A stretch of DNA of 64,000 nucleotides, taken from the NCBI GenBank assembly GCA_963810525.1, contig CAWENB010000003.1:248001-312000 (forward strand), written 5' to 3'. Positions within the stretch are counted from its first letter, which is position 1. Each line of letters opens with the position of its first letter. The position numbers and the translations under genes are program-made. Shown piece after piece: positions 17,648 to 25,071 of the stretch. The notes beneath the pieces were generated by a model. It did not search any database, had not been told where the DNA came from, and saw only the letters and a program-made list of their open reading frames with translations. This DNA is from JAICLK01 sp963810525. GTDB taxonomy: Bacteria > Patescibacteriota > Saccharimonadia > Saccharimonadales > UBA4665.

Positions 17648-18772
17648 TCAGTCACTTTTCTCGGCAAACTTCGGAAGTGGCACATTAGCAATAGATGCAA
17701 ACCCTGCGATCTTATCCTTAACGTCCTCTATTCTAAGCCCGTCTCCAATTAAGACGTCGTCCTGAAGTGGGTTAAGCTCTGCGAAGTAAAAGTAGCCCCA
17801 CTGCTCGCCTCGACTCCGTTCGATCTTTATACGTTCAGTGCGGCTGTAGCCGTTTAACAGCTTACCTTTAACGGATAAGACCATACCCCGCTTGTTTTCA
17901 CCGTAGGAGTAGGAATGTGCTCCATGCGGATCATTATAGTCAGATGTTACAGAGTAATCGAGCAACCAACCGATGCCAACTGTTCTGCGAAATACCGAGC
18001 CGGTTAGCCGCCCGACGTTCGGTTGAATGTCGTAGGCTTTAGCCCATCTATAGAATTGGCGGCAGAGTTGCCGTATGGCATGGTCATGCTCTATAGCTGC
18101 TTCGTGGCGCCTCATTTCAATTAGCTTTGCATCACATATTTCACATTCGCCTATCAGGGGGTTGCCTTTCAGCATATCTTCTACCGCGGCTTCCCAGCCT
18201 CTTATGATTACTTTCGGGTCGTCATAGAAACTAATATGTCCTGCGGATGACGATCTACTCCCCCATAACCATTGATAACTACCGTCATCTGCAGCTACAA
18301 AAGCAGTATAGGCCTGATGCTGGTCGAACGTAGAGATGTCTGCACCACACAAGATTACAAAATCTGAAGACCCTCGGATGGTGTGGAGCGTCCCAGCACC
18401 TATTCCACCTCCATCATATCCAGTCAGCACGAACATCATGCGACCATCATAAGTCAGGAAGTTCGTGAGGTTACCGTCTCCGCATTGTAGCCATTTATGC
18501 ACTTCGCCGTCACTGTTGACATAGGCAATGTGCCAACCGTGAATGTCATGGCCACTGACCTGGAGTTCTAATTTTGGTATTTTCGCTTTTTCAAGTTTTT
18601 GGGCTTCCCGCTTGGCGAACGCCCCTACATCTTTAAGAAATTTGTCGATGATATCTCTCTGGAGTTGCAGCTTCTCTTGCTCGTGTCGTTTGTACTGTTG
18701 TTCAGGAGTAAGATGCCCTGACTGAGCTCTTTTCATAGCTAAATCATGCAGGCTAGGCATATCGTCGTTCAT
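17648..18772 (-). CDS. Unknown protein, second gene of a two-gene operon
   Basis: 374 aa, not recognised. Residues 18-65 are strongly charged and helical (likely coiled coil). The centre is beta-rich with many glycines, and there is a CEICDAKL knuckle near residue 202 with histidines following (RRHEAAIEHDH), which may bind metal. No signal peptide or membrane segment, so cytoplasmic. Its ATG overlaps the stop of the upstream gene (ATGA), which implies translational coupling with the cysteine-containing small protein. Confidence 0.6.
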   Translation of the reverse strand: MNDDMPSLHDLAMKRAQSGHLTPEQQYKRHEQEKLQLQRDIIDKFLKDVGAFAKREAQKLEKAKIPKLELQVSGHDIHGWHIAYVNSDGEVHKWLQCGDGNLTNFLTYDGRMMFVLTGYDGGGIGAGTLHTIRGSSDFVILCGADISTFDQHQAYTAFVAADDGSYQWLWGSRSSSAGHISFYDDPKVIIRGWEAAVEDMLKGNPLIGECEICDAKLIEMRRHEAAIEHDHAIRQLCRQFYRWAKAYDIQPNVGRLTGSVFRRTVGIGWLLDYSVTSDYNDPHGAHSYSYGENKRGMVLSVKGKLLNGYSRTERIKIERSRGEQWGYFYFAELNPLQDDVLIGDGLRIEDVKDKIAGFASIANVPLPKFAEKSD

Positions 18773-19134
18773 TTTGTATCCCTAACCATGAATTGCATGT
18801 ATGACGTTGATACGGTTGTAGTAATGAATATAGGGGGTGGAGGAAATCCACCTCCACCACCACCTCCTGAGATATAGGGGGCAACCACAATGTTAGGTGC
18901 TCCAAGCGGCTTAAATCCTTTCTCCATTTTTTCGTTTACACGTATCACCAAGTCTTGCGCGGAATCAGCCTTAACATAAATGTATCTTCCTTTTTGTTGC
19001 AGCGTATTGAACACTTTATTGTGCTTGTCGAACTCGGCCTGTTCTATCGCGGCATCTTCCTGAGAGGCGGCCTTACAATCGTCACAGTAAGAAATATACT
19101 GGATATGTTTTGTGCAGGGGACTTGGGTTGCCAT
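18769..19134 (-). CDS. Small protein with Cys/His motif and DUF1737-like segment
   Basis: 121 aa from ATG at 19134; a longer in-frame start at 19227 exists but AAAGGG lies just upstream of 19134. Residues 7-20 (CTKHIQYISYCDDC) look like half of a metal-binding site. RYIYVKADSAQDLVIRVNEK then KGFKPLGAP fits the short DUF1737-type fold seen in many small bacterial proteins. The tail is Gly- and Pro-rich. It overlaps the next gene by four bases. Function unknown. Confidence 0.6.
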   Translation of the reverse strand: MATQVPCTKHIQYISYCDDCKAASQEDAAIEQAEFDKHNKVFNTLQQKGRYIYVKADSAQDLVIRVNEKMEKGFKPLGAPNIVVAPYISGGGGGGGFPPPPIFITTTVSTSYMQFMVRDTK

Positions 19135-19350
19135 AATACCCTTTATTGTAGCAGGCCAGGCATTGTCAGCAGGATCGGATACAACCACCCCTGCTTCTGC
19201 TATCGTACTATCTCTGTGGCTCTCCAAAACATAGACAAGCCACTATCTTGGGGCATACCTCAATGTGACAGCTCAAGACCGACCGATTTTTTAGGTTATT
19301 AGGGTATAGCCAAGATTCATGTATCAAGTACTCATACAACGGTAATTAAA

Positions 19351-19962
19351 CTAGCTACTTTTAGATATAAGTTCACCAACAGCTTTTACTACCGACTTCC
19401 AACTATCTACAAGAGTAGCGTGGTTATATTTAAGGATATTTTCTGTTACGAAGTAGCCGTTGTTGTCTGCCATCTCATCTACCGGCACAACTTGTCCAGA
19501 GTTGAGTAGGGCGGTCAAACGCGACGACGAGTTTGTTTCCCTCCAATCTTTGGTGTCCGGCCCTTGGCCCTCAGTGTGACTTATATCTATGCTCCATGTA
19601 AACTCACCGAGTATCCACCCTTCGCATACAAAATTAAACTTATCAATATGCTGGACCCTTCCAAACAAACCACTTCTAAACTCTTGTTTTAACTCATATA
19701 TATCTATGGTCGAAACCCGACTTTTGCGCAGCTCATCGCTGGCCTTAGCTGCTATATAGTCTTTGTCTGCTTGGATTGCACTTTTGCGTTGCTTTTTGCT
19801 CGCCTCACTTTGGGCTAGACAGAGTGAACAAAGGCTAGCATATGGCAGTATGAGACTCCGGGCCTGGTGAGATTGGCAGAAGGCCTTCTTGCAAACGTCA
19901 CAGCGTCCTATTGCCAGGACGCCACAGCCATCAATTTCGCACACAGCAGGCTGGGTGGTCAT
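19351..19962 (-). CDS. B-box-like zinc-finger protein (paralogue 2)
   Basis: 203 aa. The N-terminal zinc site CEIDGCGVLAIGRCDVCKK, AFCQSHQ, LCSLC matches paralogue 1 at 14253-14888. The following region keeps the order of features (ADKDYIAAKASDELRKSRVSTIDIYEL against the same stretch of paralogue 1) but the C-terminal third has diverged. No membrane segment. It shares the conserved 55-nt upstream block with paralogue 1, so the duplication included the promoter. Function unknown. Confidence 0.7.
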   Translation of the reverse strand: MTTQPAVCEIDGCGVLAIGRCDVCKKAFCQSHQARSLILPYASLCSLCLAQSEASKKQRKSAIQADKDYIAAKASDELRKSRVSTIDIYELKQEFRSGLFGRVQHIDKFNFVCEGWILGEFTWSIDISHTEGQGPDTKDWRETNSSSRLTALLNSGQVVPVDEMADNNGYFVTENILKYNHATLVDSWKSVVKAVGELISKSS

Positions 19963-20014
19963 GATTTTAATGATAGCATCTCAAGTGGCGGCTGGTGACA
20001 CGAACGTTTGTACT
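19960..20014 (-). promoter_or_regulatory. Shared upstream element, copy 2 (B-box gene 2)
   Basis: Same block as at 14886-14940. The 33 bases 19983-20015 are identical to 20412-20444. On the minus strand it reads TAGTACAAACGTTCGTGTCA then CCAGCCGCCACTT, followed 18 nt after GTCACC by TATCAT and, seven bases later, the ATG. AACGTT forms the core of an imperfect palindrome. Confidence 0.65.
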
Positions 20015-20070
20015 ATCCTAATTACGCTTTGAAGTGCTGTCTGGTTGCAGCTACGTATGTGCTGTAGGCT

Positions 20071-20098
20071 AAAGTTGGGTAAAATTAAACAAACAGGC
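20071..20098 (+). repeat. 28-bp inverted repeat, left copy
   Basis: AAAGTTGGGTAAAATTAAAC followed by AAACAGGC. It matches the reverse complement of 20462-20489 at 27 of 28 positions. A shorter copy (22 nt) is at 21733-21754. The two long copies face each other around a 363-bp interior. Confidence 0.75.
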
Positions 20099-20153
20099 GT
20101 AAAGCTCCACGGAAGTGACAGTACCACCATTTACACACAAATCTCGCTGATCC

Positions 20154-20390
20154 TTAAAACCACCCCGACAGATGCTTCCTTATAGCAATGCGCCAGATTA
20201 TGTCGATGGCAATCATGATGACTATGTATGGAATAACAACGAGCAGCCGCGTATGAATAGGCCGTTGGTTCAGCTTCGTAGCAAGCACGATTACTACGAG
20301 CAACCCAAGCATGACTGCGACATAGAGTAATTGCAATCCCCATACTAACAGCGGTATGTCAAGGAGCTTATACTTCAGAAGATGTTCCAT
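20154..20390 (-). CDS. Small membrane protein, function unknown
   Basis: 78 aa with two hydrophobic segments: about residues 10-40 (one long or two short) and 49-68. No recognised family. A TATACT box lies nine bases before the ATG and copy 3 of the shared upstream element lies just beyond it, as for the two B-box genes. The gene sits entirely inside the segment bounded by the 28-bp inverted repeats, so it may move or flip with that segment. Confidence 0.55.
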   Translation of the reverse strand: MEHLLKYKLLDIPLLVWGLQLLYVAVMLGLLVVIVLATKLNQRPIHTRLLVVIPYIVIMIAIDIIWRIAIRKHLSGWF

Positions 20391-20584
20391 ATACTAATCA
20401 GTATATATCTGAAGTGGCGGCTGGTGACACGAACGTTTGTACTACCTCTACTCCGCTTTTTGCCTGTTTGTTTAATCTTACCCAACTTTCTGTTATTTAG
20501 TGTGCTTATAAAAGTCTCTATACAGTCATCAGGTGACGCTTCAAGTTCAAACTGCCATTCTTTTTTGTGATCCAGTAACCCCAT
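20375..20584 (-). CDS. Short protein, probable truncated N-terminus of a larger gene
   Basis: 69 aa. The first 30 residues (MGLLDHKKEWQFELEASPDD then CIETFISTL) look like a true protein start. From about residue 32 the frame runs into the 28-bp inverted repeat (20462-20489) and then into the shared upstream element of the next gene, so the C-terminal half is repeat-encoded. The likeliest reading is a longer gene cut by insertion of the repeat-bounded segment. Overlaps the next gene by 16 bp. Confidence 0.4.
   Translation of the reverse strand: MGLLDHKKEWQFELEASPDDCIETFISTLNNRKLGKIKQTGKKRSRGSTNVRVTSRHFRYILISIWNIF
20412..20447 (-). promoter_or_regulatory. Shared upstream element, copy 3 (small membrane gene)
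   Basis: Identical over 33 nt to 19983-20015. On the minus strand the GTCACC end is 17 nt from the TATACT box of the small membrane protein gene that starts at 20390. Position and spacing match the copies in front of the B-box genes, so three genes share one promoter type. Confidence 0.65.
20462..20489 (-). repeat. 28-bp inverted repeat, right copy
   Basis: Reverse complement of 20071-20098 with one mismatch. It lies inside the short frame 20375-20584, where it replaces normal coding sequence. No target-site duplication was recognised outside the pair. Confidence 0.75.
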
Positions 20585-20634
20585 TGTGGCCTCCTAATTT
20601 GGTGCTTTCTGGTAGGAATTATACTTTCAGCGGT

Positions 20635-21414
20635 TCACCGTGCAAGCTTGTCCCAAATTGTGGCAAGGGGGGCTCCCCCTTCAGCGGGAGGTTCAAGAAG
20701 TATAGCTCGAATCCTCATTGGCAAATCTTGTATGTATGGCACTACCTGGGGATTCCACGCTGCCAAATCATTAAGGATAGTTTGACAATCCACGACTACT
20801 GGCCCCCCGTTGTAGTCATGCGCCTGAGTAAAGTGATCAGCAAGTTGTGAACTCTCTGAGGATATATACTCGTAGGACTTTACCAGAAACATTTCTCCGA
20901 ACTGTAAACCAAGTATCTGAATATTACTTGGCGTAGGAGGAAACCCAGCCATGTCGAGTGTTTCAGAAAATAGTTTGTCCGATATTGGCGGTACCGTAAG
21001 ACTCATCGCGCCACTAGGGGAATGGCCGACTGAGGTTAGCGAACGGTCCTTTTGCTTCCAGTGACCAATGATCGGCATTAACGATAGCCGTTCAAGACCG
21101 TCGCCGAGCGGGATCAAGCTGAACTTTGTTCCAGTGGTGCCAGGCCAAAATGCAGCCAGTAGAAAGTCGCCGTCGTAATAGAATGATACGACTTTCGTAG
21201 GCGCTTCATCGTGGGGCTTGTTCCATACCCAGCCTGGATATACATAGGCTGGGAAGTGTTTGAATTCGGGCGGCTTGTTATCGAAAACAAGGACCTTAAG
21301 AATCCGAAGGCAATCATTGAGCGGTAGTTCGCTTTGGAGTGCTCGTCCTGAACCTAGTAGACCTCTAGCGCCGTGCGATGAGGATGGTTGTGGCTGTTTC
21401 CTAAATAGCGCCAT
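20635..21414 (-). CDS. Unknown cytoplasmic protein downstream of a zinc ribbon gene
   Basis: 259 aa, not recognised. The N-terminus is Ser/Gly-rich (residues 7-25). The body is a mixed alpha/beta domain with YYDGDFLLAAFWPGTTG and a C-terminal region EPPAEGGAPLATIWDKLAR. No membrane segment or signal. It starts six bases after the stop of the 50-aa zinc ribbon gene, so the two are one operon and probably one functional unit. Confidence 0.6.
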   Translation of the reverse strand: MALFRKQPQPSSSHGARGLLGSGRALQSELPLNDCLRILKVLVFDNKPPEFKHFPAYVYPGWVWNKPHDEAPTKVVSFYYDGDFLLAAFWPGTTGTKFSLIPLGDGLERLSLMPIIGHWKQKDRSLTSVGHSPSGAMSLTVPPISDKLFSETLDMAGFPPTPSNIQILGLQFGEMFLVKSYEYISSESSQLADHFTQAHDYNGGPVVVDCQTILNDLAAWNPQVVPYIQDLPMRIRAILLEPPAEGGAPLATIWDKLAR

Positions 21415-21420
21415 AGGGGT

Positions 21421-21573
21421 CTACCCCCAATCCGCACCGTGTGTAGGGCAGAGGTGTGTCTTCCCCTTACACTTACTGCAGACCAACTTGTTCGCAAAAT
21501 CCATAATGAACCCGTTTCCCTTGCATGCGTCACATGGGTACAAGTTCAACTGACACTTCCTACATTGGGCCAT
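21421..21573 (-). CDS. 50-aa zinc ribbon protein (paralogue 1)
   Basis: A short gene found by reading the minus strand: 50 codons and TAG. It has CRKC, CDACKGNG, CSKCKGK and CPTH, i.e. four Cys/His pairs. The CxxCxGxG-like spacing recalls the DnaJ zinc domain, enough to bind two zinc ions. AGGAGA sits four bases before the ATG. A near copy is at 22741-22899, with 36 or so matching residues, identical at both ends (KCRKCQLNLY-type start, CKGKTHLCPTHGADW end). Each copy leads a different downstream gene. Confidence 0.75.
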   Translation of the reverse strand: MAQCRKCQLNLYPCDACKGNGFIMDFANKLVCSKCKGKTHLCPTHGADWG

Positions 21574-21615
21574 TGTCTCTCCTATGCCTTACCTGAATAT
21601 TCAGTTAACAGCAAA

Positions 21616-21645
21616 AGTATAGCGCATGCAACAGACACAATACAA
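21616..21645 (-). promoter_or_regulatory. Promoter of the zinc ribbon operon 1
   Basis: On the minus strand TTGTAT (21645-21640) and TATACT (21621-21616) are 18 nt apart, about 45 bases before the zinc ribbon ATG. Confidence 0.5.
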
Positions 21646-21732
21646 TAACTGTGGGTCTACTTGACGCCAACGCTTATCGCCCATGCTAGAAAATGTTCCA
21701 TCCCTCACGCAGGATTGCTTCTTTAATTGGGA

Positions 21733-21754
21733 CCTGTTTGTTTAATTTTACCCA
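21733..21754 (-). repeat. Partial copy of the 28-bp repeat
   Basis: 22 nt, CCTGTTTGTTTAATTTTACCC plus A, same as the inner part of the 28-bp repeat and in the orientation of the right copy. It abuts the stop codon of the membrane protein gene 21755-22069. Confidence 0.6.
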
Positions 21755-22069
21755 CTATGCAACACTTTCAGTGTTTGCCTCAGACTCATTTTCTGCGGTT
21801 GTCTTGACGCGCCTAATGGCTAATTTGCCGCCCCTATCAACAACCTTCCATGGTGACGGCGGTCTTCCTTGGATGAGCCAGACGACTAGTACTGCCTCCC
21901 ATACAAAAGATTTTAGTATCGTCAACAAAAACCACGGGAGATTATAGATTATAAACTCGGCACTCATCCTTCCTCCCAAACTAATGCCAGCTCTTAGTCG
22001 GCACACAAAGAGCAAGGATGCGAGCAAGCCCGCGAAATGCACTAAGGCTGCGATATCTCCAATGTTCAT
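21755..22069 (-). CDS. Small membrane protein, function unknown
   Basis: 104 aa with an N-terminal membrane segment (about 5-25) and a second hydrophobic stretch (about 40-68, PWFLLTILKSFVWEAVLVVWLI). The C-terminal 35 residues are polar and charged. Not recognised. It ends the operon zinc ribbon 2, 213-aa protein, this gene, with 29 bp between it and the preceding stop. The first zinc ribbon operon also has a small membrane protein further downstream, so the two arrangements are parallel. Confidence 0.55.
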   Translation of the reverse strand: MNIGDIAALVHFAGLLASLLFVCRLRAGISLGGRMSAEFIIYNLPWFLLTILKSFVWEAVLVVWLIQGRPPSPWKVVDRGGKLAIRRVKTTAENESEANTESVA

Positions 22070-22098
22070 CCTATTAAATTACTCCTTTATGATTTAAG

Positions 22099-22740
22099 CT
22101 ACAGATACCATCGCTTCTCAAAGAACAAGACCGATGCAACCAATTTGCCAAAACCCCACTTCTTCTCGGGTGGGATGGGTAATTGATAATACAACCTCGA
22201 TAGGAAGGCTTGGCTTCTGGCAACCGCCCTGCCGTTACCGCCTTGTTCTGCTGACTTTACGGCGGTTAAAAGCTCATCGAGAAACGCTTCGCGTTGTTGC
22301 TCAGTGTACGTACCCATAAATGAACGTAATATCTTTTCGGTGAGATCGTTCATCTTCTGCTGATCTTGGTCGGGGGCAGGCGGCGCGTTTGGATCGCGTT
22401 GCTGGAGCATCCAGACTAACCGTTCCTGAGCTCCTCTACTCGTGAGCACTCTTTTGATATCCTCGGCAAAGCCCGGACAATGACTATCTACAAACGTAAT
22501 TGCCTCTTGCGGGGACACTTCGGCGCCGTCGATAGAATCGATTTCTCTCTGAAGATCGAGCGCCTTCAAAACTTCATCCGGATACATTCGGCCGCAAAAG
22601 AGAATACATGCTCTGGCTTCCTCTTTCAGAAACTCAGTTGCCGCCAGTCGGCTAGTTCGATCGGTTGTGTCAATTCCGGCTTCGTCCATAACCGATGAGG
22701 CCCAAGACACAAGCCAGACTGTATCAGATTTTTCCAACAT
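22099..22740 (-). CDS. Unknown helical protein downstream of a zinc ribbon gene
   Basis: 213 aa, mostly predicted helical, rich in charged residues, with a Pro/Asp/Gln linker at about 120-130 (NAPPAPDQDQQ). No signal or membrane segment; a hydrophobic C-terminus (KLVASVLFFEKRWYL). Its ATG directly follows the TAG of the 52-aa zinc ribbon gene, so translation is coupled. It shows no similarity that I can see to the 259-aa protein occupying the same place in the sister operon. Confidence 0.6.
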   Translation of the reverse strand: MLEKSDTVWLVSWASSVMDEAGIDTTDRTSRLAATEFLKEEARACILFCGRMYPDEVLKALDLQREIDSIDGAEVSPQEAITFVDSHCPGFAEDIKRVLTSRGAQERLVWMLQQRDPNAPPAPDQDQQKMNDLTEKILRSFMGTYTEQQREAFLDELLTAVKSAEQGGNGRAVARSQAFLSRLYYQLPIPPEKKWGFGKLVASVLFFEKRWYL

Positions 22741-22899
22741 CTAATCCCAGTCCGCACCGTGTGTAGGGCAGAGGTGTGTCTTCCCCTTACACTTAGAGCA
22801 AACTAACCTATTGCCAGGCGGGAAACCTGAAACTGAACCTTCTCCCTTGCATGCGTCACATTGGTACAAGTTCAACTGACACTTTCTACATTTAGCCAT
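22741..22899 (-). CDS. 52-aa zinc ribbon protein (paralogue 2)
   Basis: 52 codons and TAG on the minus strand. CRKC, CDACKGEG, CSKCKGK and CPTH are all kept. It differs from paralogue 1 mainly in the middle (GSVSGFPPGNR instead of NGFIMDFANK). At DNA level the two are almost identical over the first and last 45-50 bases, so the duplication is recent or under strong selection. A TATACT box is at 22943-22938 (minus strand) and GGGG lies before the ATG. The stop touches the next ATG. Confidence 0.75.
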   Translation of the reverse strand: MAKCRKCQLNLYQCDACKGEGSVSGFPPGNRLVCSKCKGKTHLCPTHGADWD

Positions 22900-23002
22900 T
22901 CTGTCGCCCCTTTAGATTAGTTAATCGAACAAAGTAGAGTATACTTCAAAAGGACTGATTTGAAAATTGCCACCACTTCGCGCATAATTCTTATCGTTAA
23001 TA

Positions 23003-23863
23003 ATGCGAAAGCAAAAACTCGACGACAAAGGTTTCGCCCATTTTGGCCTTATACTGCTCGTCTTGGTACTTGCTGTGGTCGGCGGTACTGGAGCTTATAT
23101 CTACCATCGCGGCCACATGTCTAAGGCTGCCACTACCGCCAGCACGAGTAGTTCGAATCAACCAACAAAGAACAGCAACACCGCGTCTGCATCGACTTCA
23201 CCTACACCATCACTATCATCAAAGACTATACCAAATTCTAGCCCGCCCATTGCAAAGCATCCGTTTCTGATCCCCAGCGGTTGGACATGGTATATAAACA
23301 ATCAGGCAGGGTTTAAAATAGCATACCCAGCAGGATGGGGACTTCCGCACTATAGTGTTGTACAGGGAACAATCGGTAAAGATTACACGCTGAATTTCGC
23401 TCCAGGGCCTAGGTACATTGATAACGACTTTCCAGCTCCCGGTGCAGCTAGTCGGAATAGTATAATGATTAGGTTTTCGTCGGATGACTTTAGTGCTCCC
23501 AACGGGTATGGTGGCACTCGTGGGCCTGTCATAACACAAGCTGATATTGAAAAATTCTTAGCGTCAGTTGGTAAAGTACCTCAATATGAAGGTAGCAACA
23601 ATACATTAGTATATAAAGATAGCCAAGCATACAGCGAGCTCTTAGATAATAAAGCTCCTGGAGAAACGAACATCTTGGGAGCGAGCGGTTTGGTATCACT
23701 TCCCAACCTTAAGGTTAATGCTGCGAATATTACATACCAGATTCTCAACCGACCAGCAGATTGTACGTTGAGTGCGTTATCGCCAAACGACCTTCAATGG
23801 TGCGCAACATATGATCTCAATAATGAACTTATAGACGTGCTTAACTCGTTTACCCCTGTTTAG
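23003..23863 (+). CDS. Membrane-anchored extracellular protein with pilin-like N-terminus
   Basis: 286 aa. The N-terminus (basic residues, then DDKGFAHFGLILLVLVLAVV, about 7-26) has the KGF-hydrophobic pattern of type IV prepilin-like leaders, though the usual glutamate at +5 is missing. A Ser/Thr-rich linker covers about 42-85. The globular exterior domain has a WTWYINNQAGFKIAYPAGW motif, seen in lipoprotein-like secreted domains. It has no recognised enzyme signature. It is the first + strand gene after the accessory island. Confidence 0.6.
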   Translation: MRKQKLDDKGFAHFGLILLVLVLAVVGGTGAYIYHRGHMSKAATTASTSSSNQPTKNSNTASASTSPTPSLSSKTIPNSSPPIAKHPFLIPSGWTWYINNQAGFKIAYPAGWGLPHYSVVQGTIGKDYTLNFAPGPRYIDNDFPAPGAASRNSIMIRFSSDDFSAPNGYGGTRGPVITQADIEKFLASVGKVPQYEGSNNTLVYKDSQAYSELLDNKAPGETNILGASGLVSLPNLKVNAANITYQILNRPADCTLSALSPNDLQWCATYDLNNELIDVLNSFTPV

Positions 23864-24295
23864 TTTTTAGCGTAACCTCTGACCGATTAAGTCGCTTTCT
23901 CATTAAAACAGCTTTTAAAGTCGCCCGAGAGCATGAGTTTATAACGCTTCCCGCGTCAACCGTCCGTACTTAGGGTACCGCCGAGAGTCGTATGTAGAGT
24001 ACCCATAACGTTTAGCTGTCTCTGTTAACGCACGGGCGAGACTCTCTCAAATTAGCTCCCGGGCTACCCATAATAAGCAACATCGTAAAGTGTTGGTGAA
24101 GCTTATGGCACATCTACGCACGAATCTTGATGGTACCCTTAAAAGTGCCATACTTGTTACCTCTCCTTTGCCTCAAATGTGTTTGGAAGTATGACAAATC
24201 GTTGCATATCAGACAATTGCTTGTGGTTATAAGGTGCAGCGATGGTATCATATACCTCTAACCAATGACCGGGTGGGGCAAGGACAAGCCCGCCT
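23864..24295. other. Intergenic stretch without recognisable gene
   Basis: 432 bp. One possible long-loop hairpin (CATACTT at about 24147 with AAGTATG at about 24187) is seen. No tRNA, no convincing open frame and no copy of the repeats found elsewhere in the window. Confidence 0.35.
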
Positions 24296-24979
24296 GTGCA
24301 ACGTCTCCTCAATGACATCCTGAACCTCCCCGTTCACCCCATCCATGCTAACCATCTCAACAATGTCCTGACGCTCATCGTGGCCGTGGGCTGGCTCTGT
24401 ACGCTGGCGGCCGTGGCCTTCTTCGTCCTGATCGGCGTTATTCTTCTCTTGCGCAACCTGGCTCCGCTGTTTTCCCTGGTGTTGCGTAAGGCCGGCATCG
24501 GCAAACAGCAACCGGTAAATACGTTCCTTGAGATCACCATACCGGCGACCACCGCTAAATCCGCCTACGCCACCGAACGGCTGCACGTTCTGCTCAGAAA
24601 TCGGGGGCGCCCCCGCCGCTTGCTCGACCGGCTGGCGTGCCAGAAGAAACGCTACTCGTCAGAATTGGTCGGCACCAATAACGAAGGTATCCGCTATATC
24701 CTCGCCGTGCCCGGCAAAGAGGCGGCATACATCACCCGGACCCTGCTGCCATTCCTCCCGGCCATGAAGATACGGCAGGTCCCGGATTACCTGAGCGCCT
24801 TGCCTGACACCAACATCGGCGTTATCGAGCTCCGCCAGGGCACGGACTTCGTCTTGCCGCTCGAAGGCCACAAGGTACTGGAAGAACACGACTCGATGGC
24901 CTTCATTACGACGCACATGACCAAGTTGAAGCCGGACGAGCTTGTTGCCTACCAGCTCATCAGTTTTGACGCGGCCTAA
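24296..24979 (+). CDS. N-terminal fragment of a type IV secretion coupling-type ATPase
   Basis: 227 aa from GTG at 24296. One membrane segment (about 22-50) is followed by FLEITIPATTAKSAYATERLHVLL, KKRYSSELV and EGIRYILAVPGKEAAYITRTLLPFLP. This matches my memory of the N-terminal region of the large VirD4/TraG-like proteins conserved in Patescibacteria, which continue with an ATPase domain. Here the frame stops at TAA right after MTKLKPDELVAYQL, and the next 90 bases show no continuation. It is either a remnant or a stand-alone membrane-proximal domain. Confidence 0.5.
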   Translation: MQRLLNDILNLPVHPIHANHLNNVLTLIVAVGWLCTLAAVAFFVLIGVILLLRNLAPLFSLVLRKAGIGKQQPVNTFLEITIPATTAKSAYATERLHVLLRNRGRPRRLLDRLACQKKRYSSELVGTNNEGIRYILAVPGKEAAYITRTLLPFLPAMKIRQVPDYLSALPDTNIGVIELRQGTDFVLPLEGHKVLEEHDSMAFITTHMTKLKPDELVAYQLISFDAA

Positions 24980-25071
24980 GTAAAATACGGCGGGTCTCAC
25001 GTTAAACACCCTTGACCATCCAGGCAAGCTGTCCGTTTCTCCGGGAGAAAAGATTTCTCAGTCTGTATTCC

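Noticed and set aside
14207..22943. GAGTATACTTCAAA at both ends of the accessory island in opposite orientation, as possible island boundaries
   Set aside because: A 14-nt match is expected by chance in a window this size, and at the right end it coincides with a -10 box.
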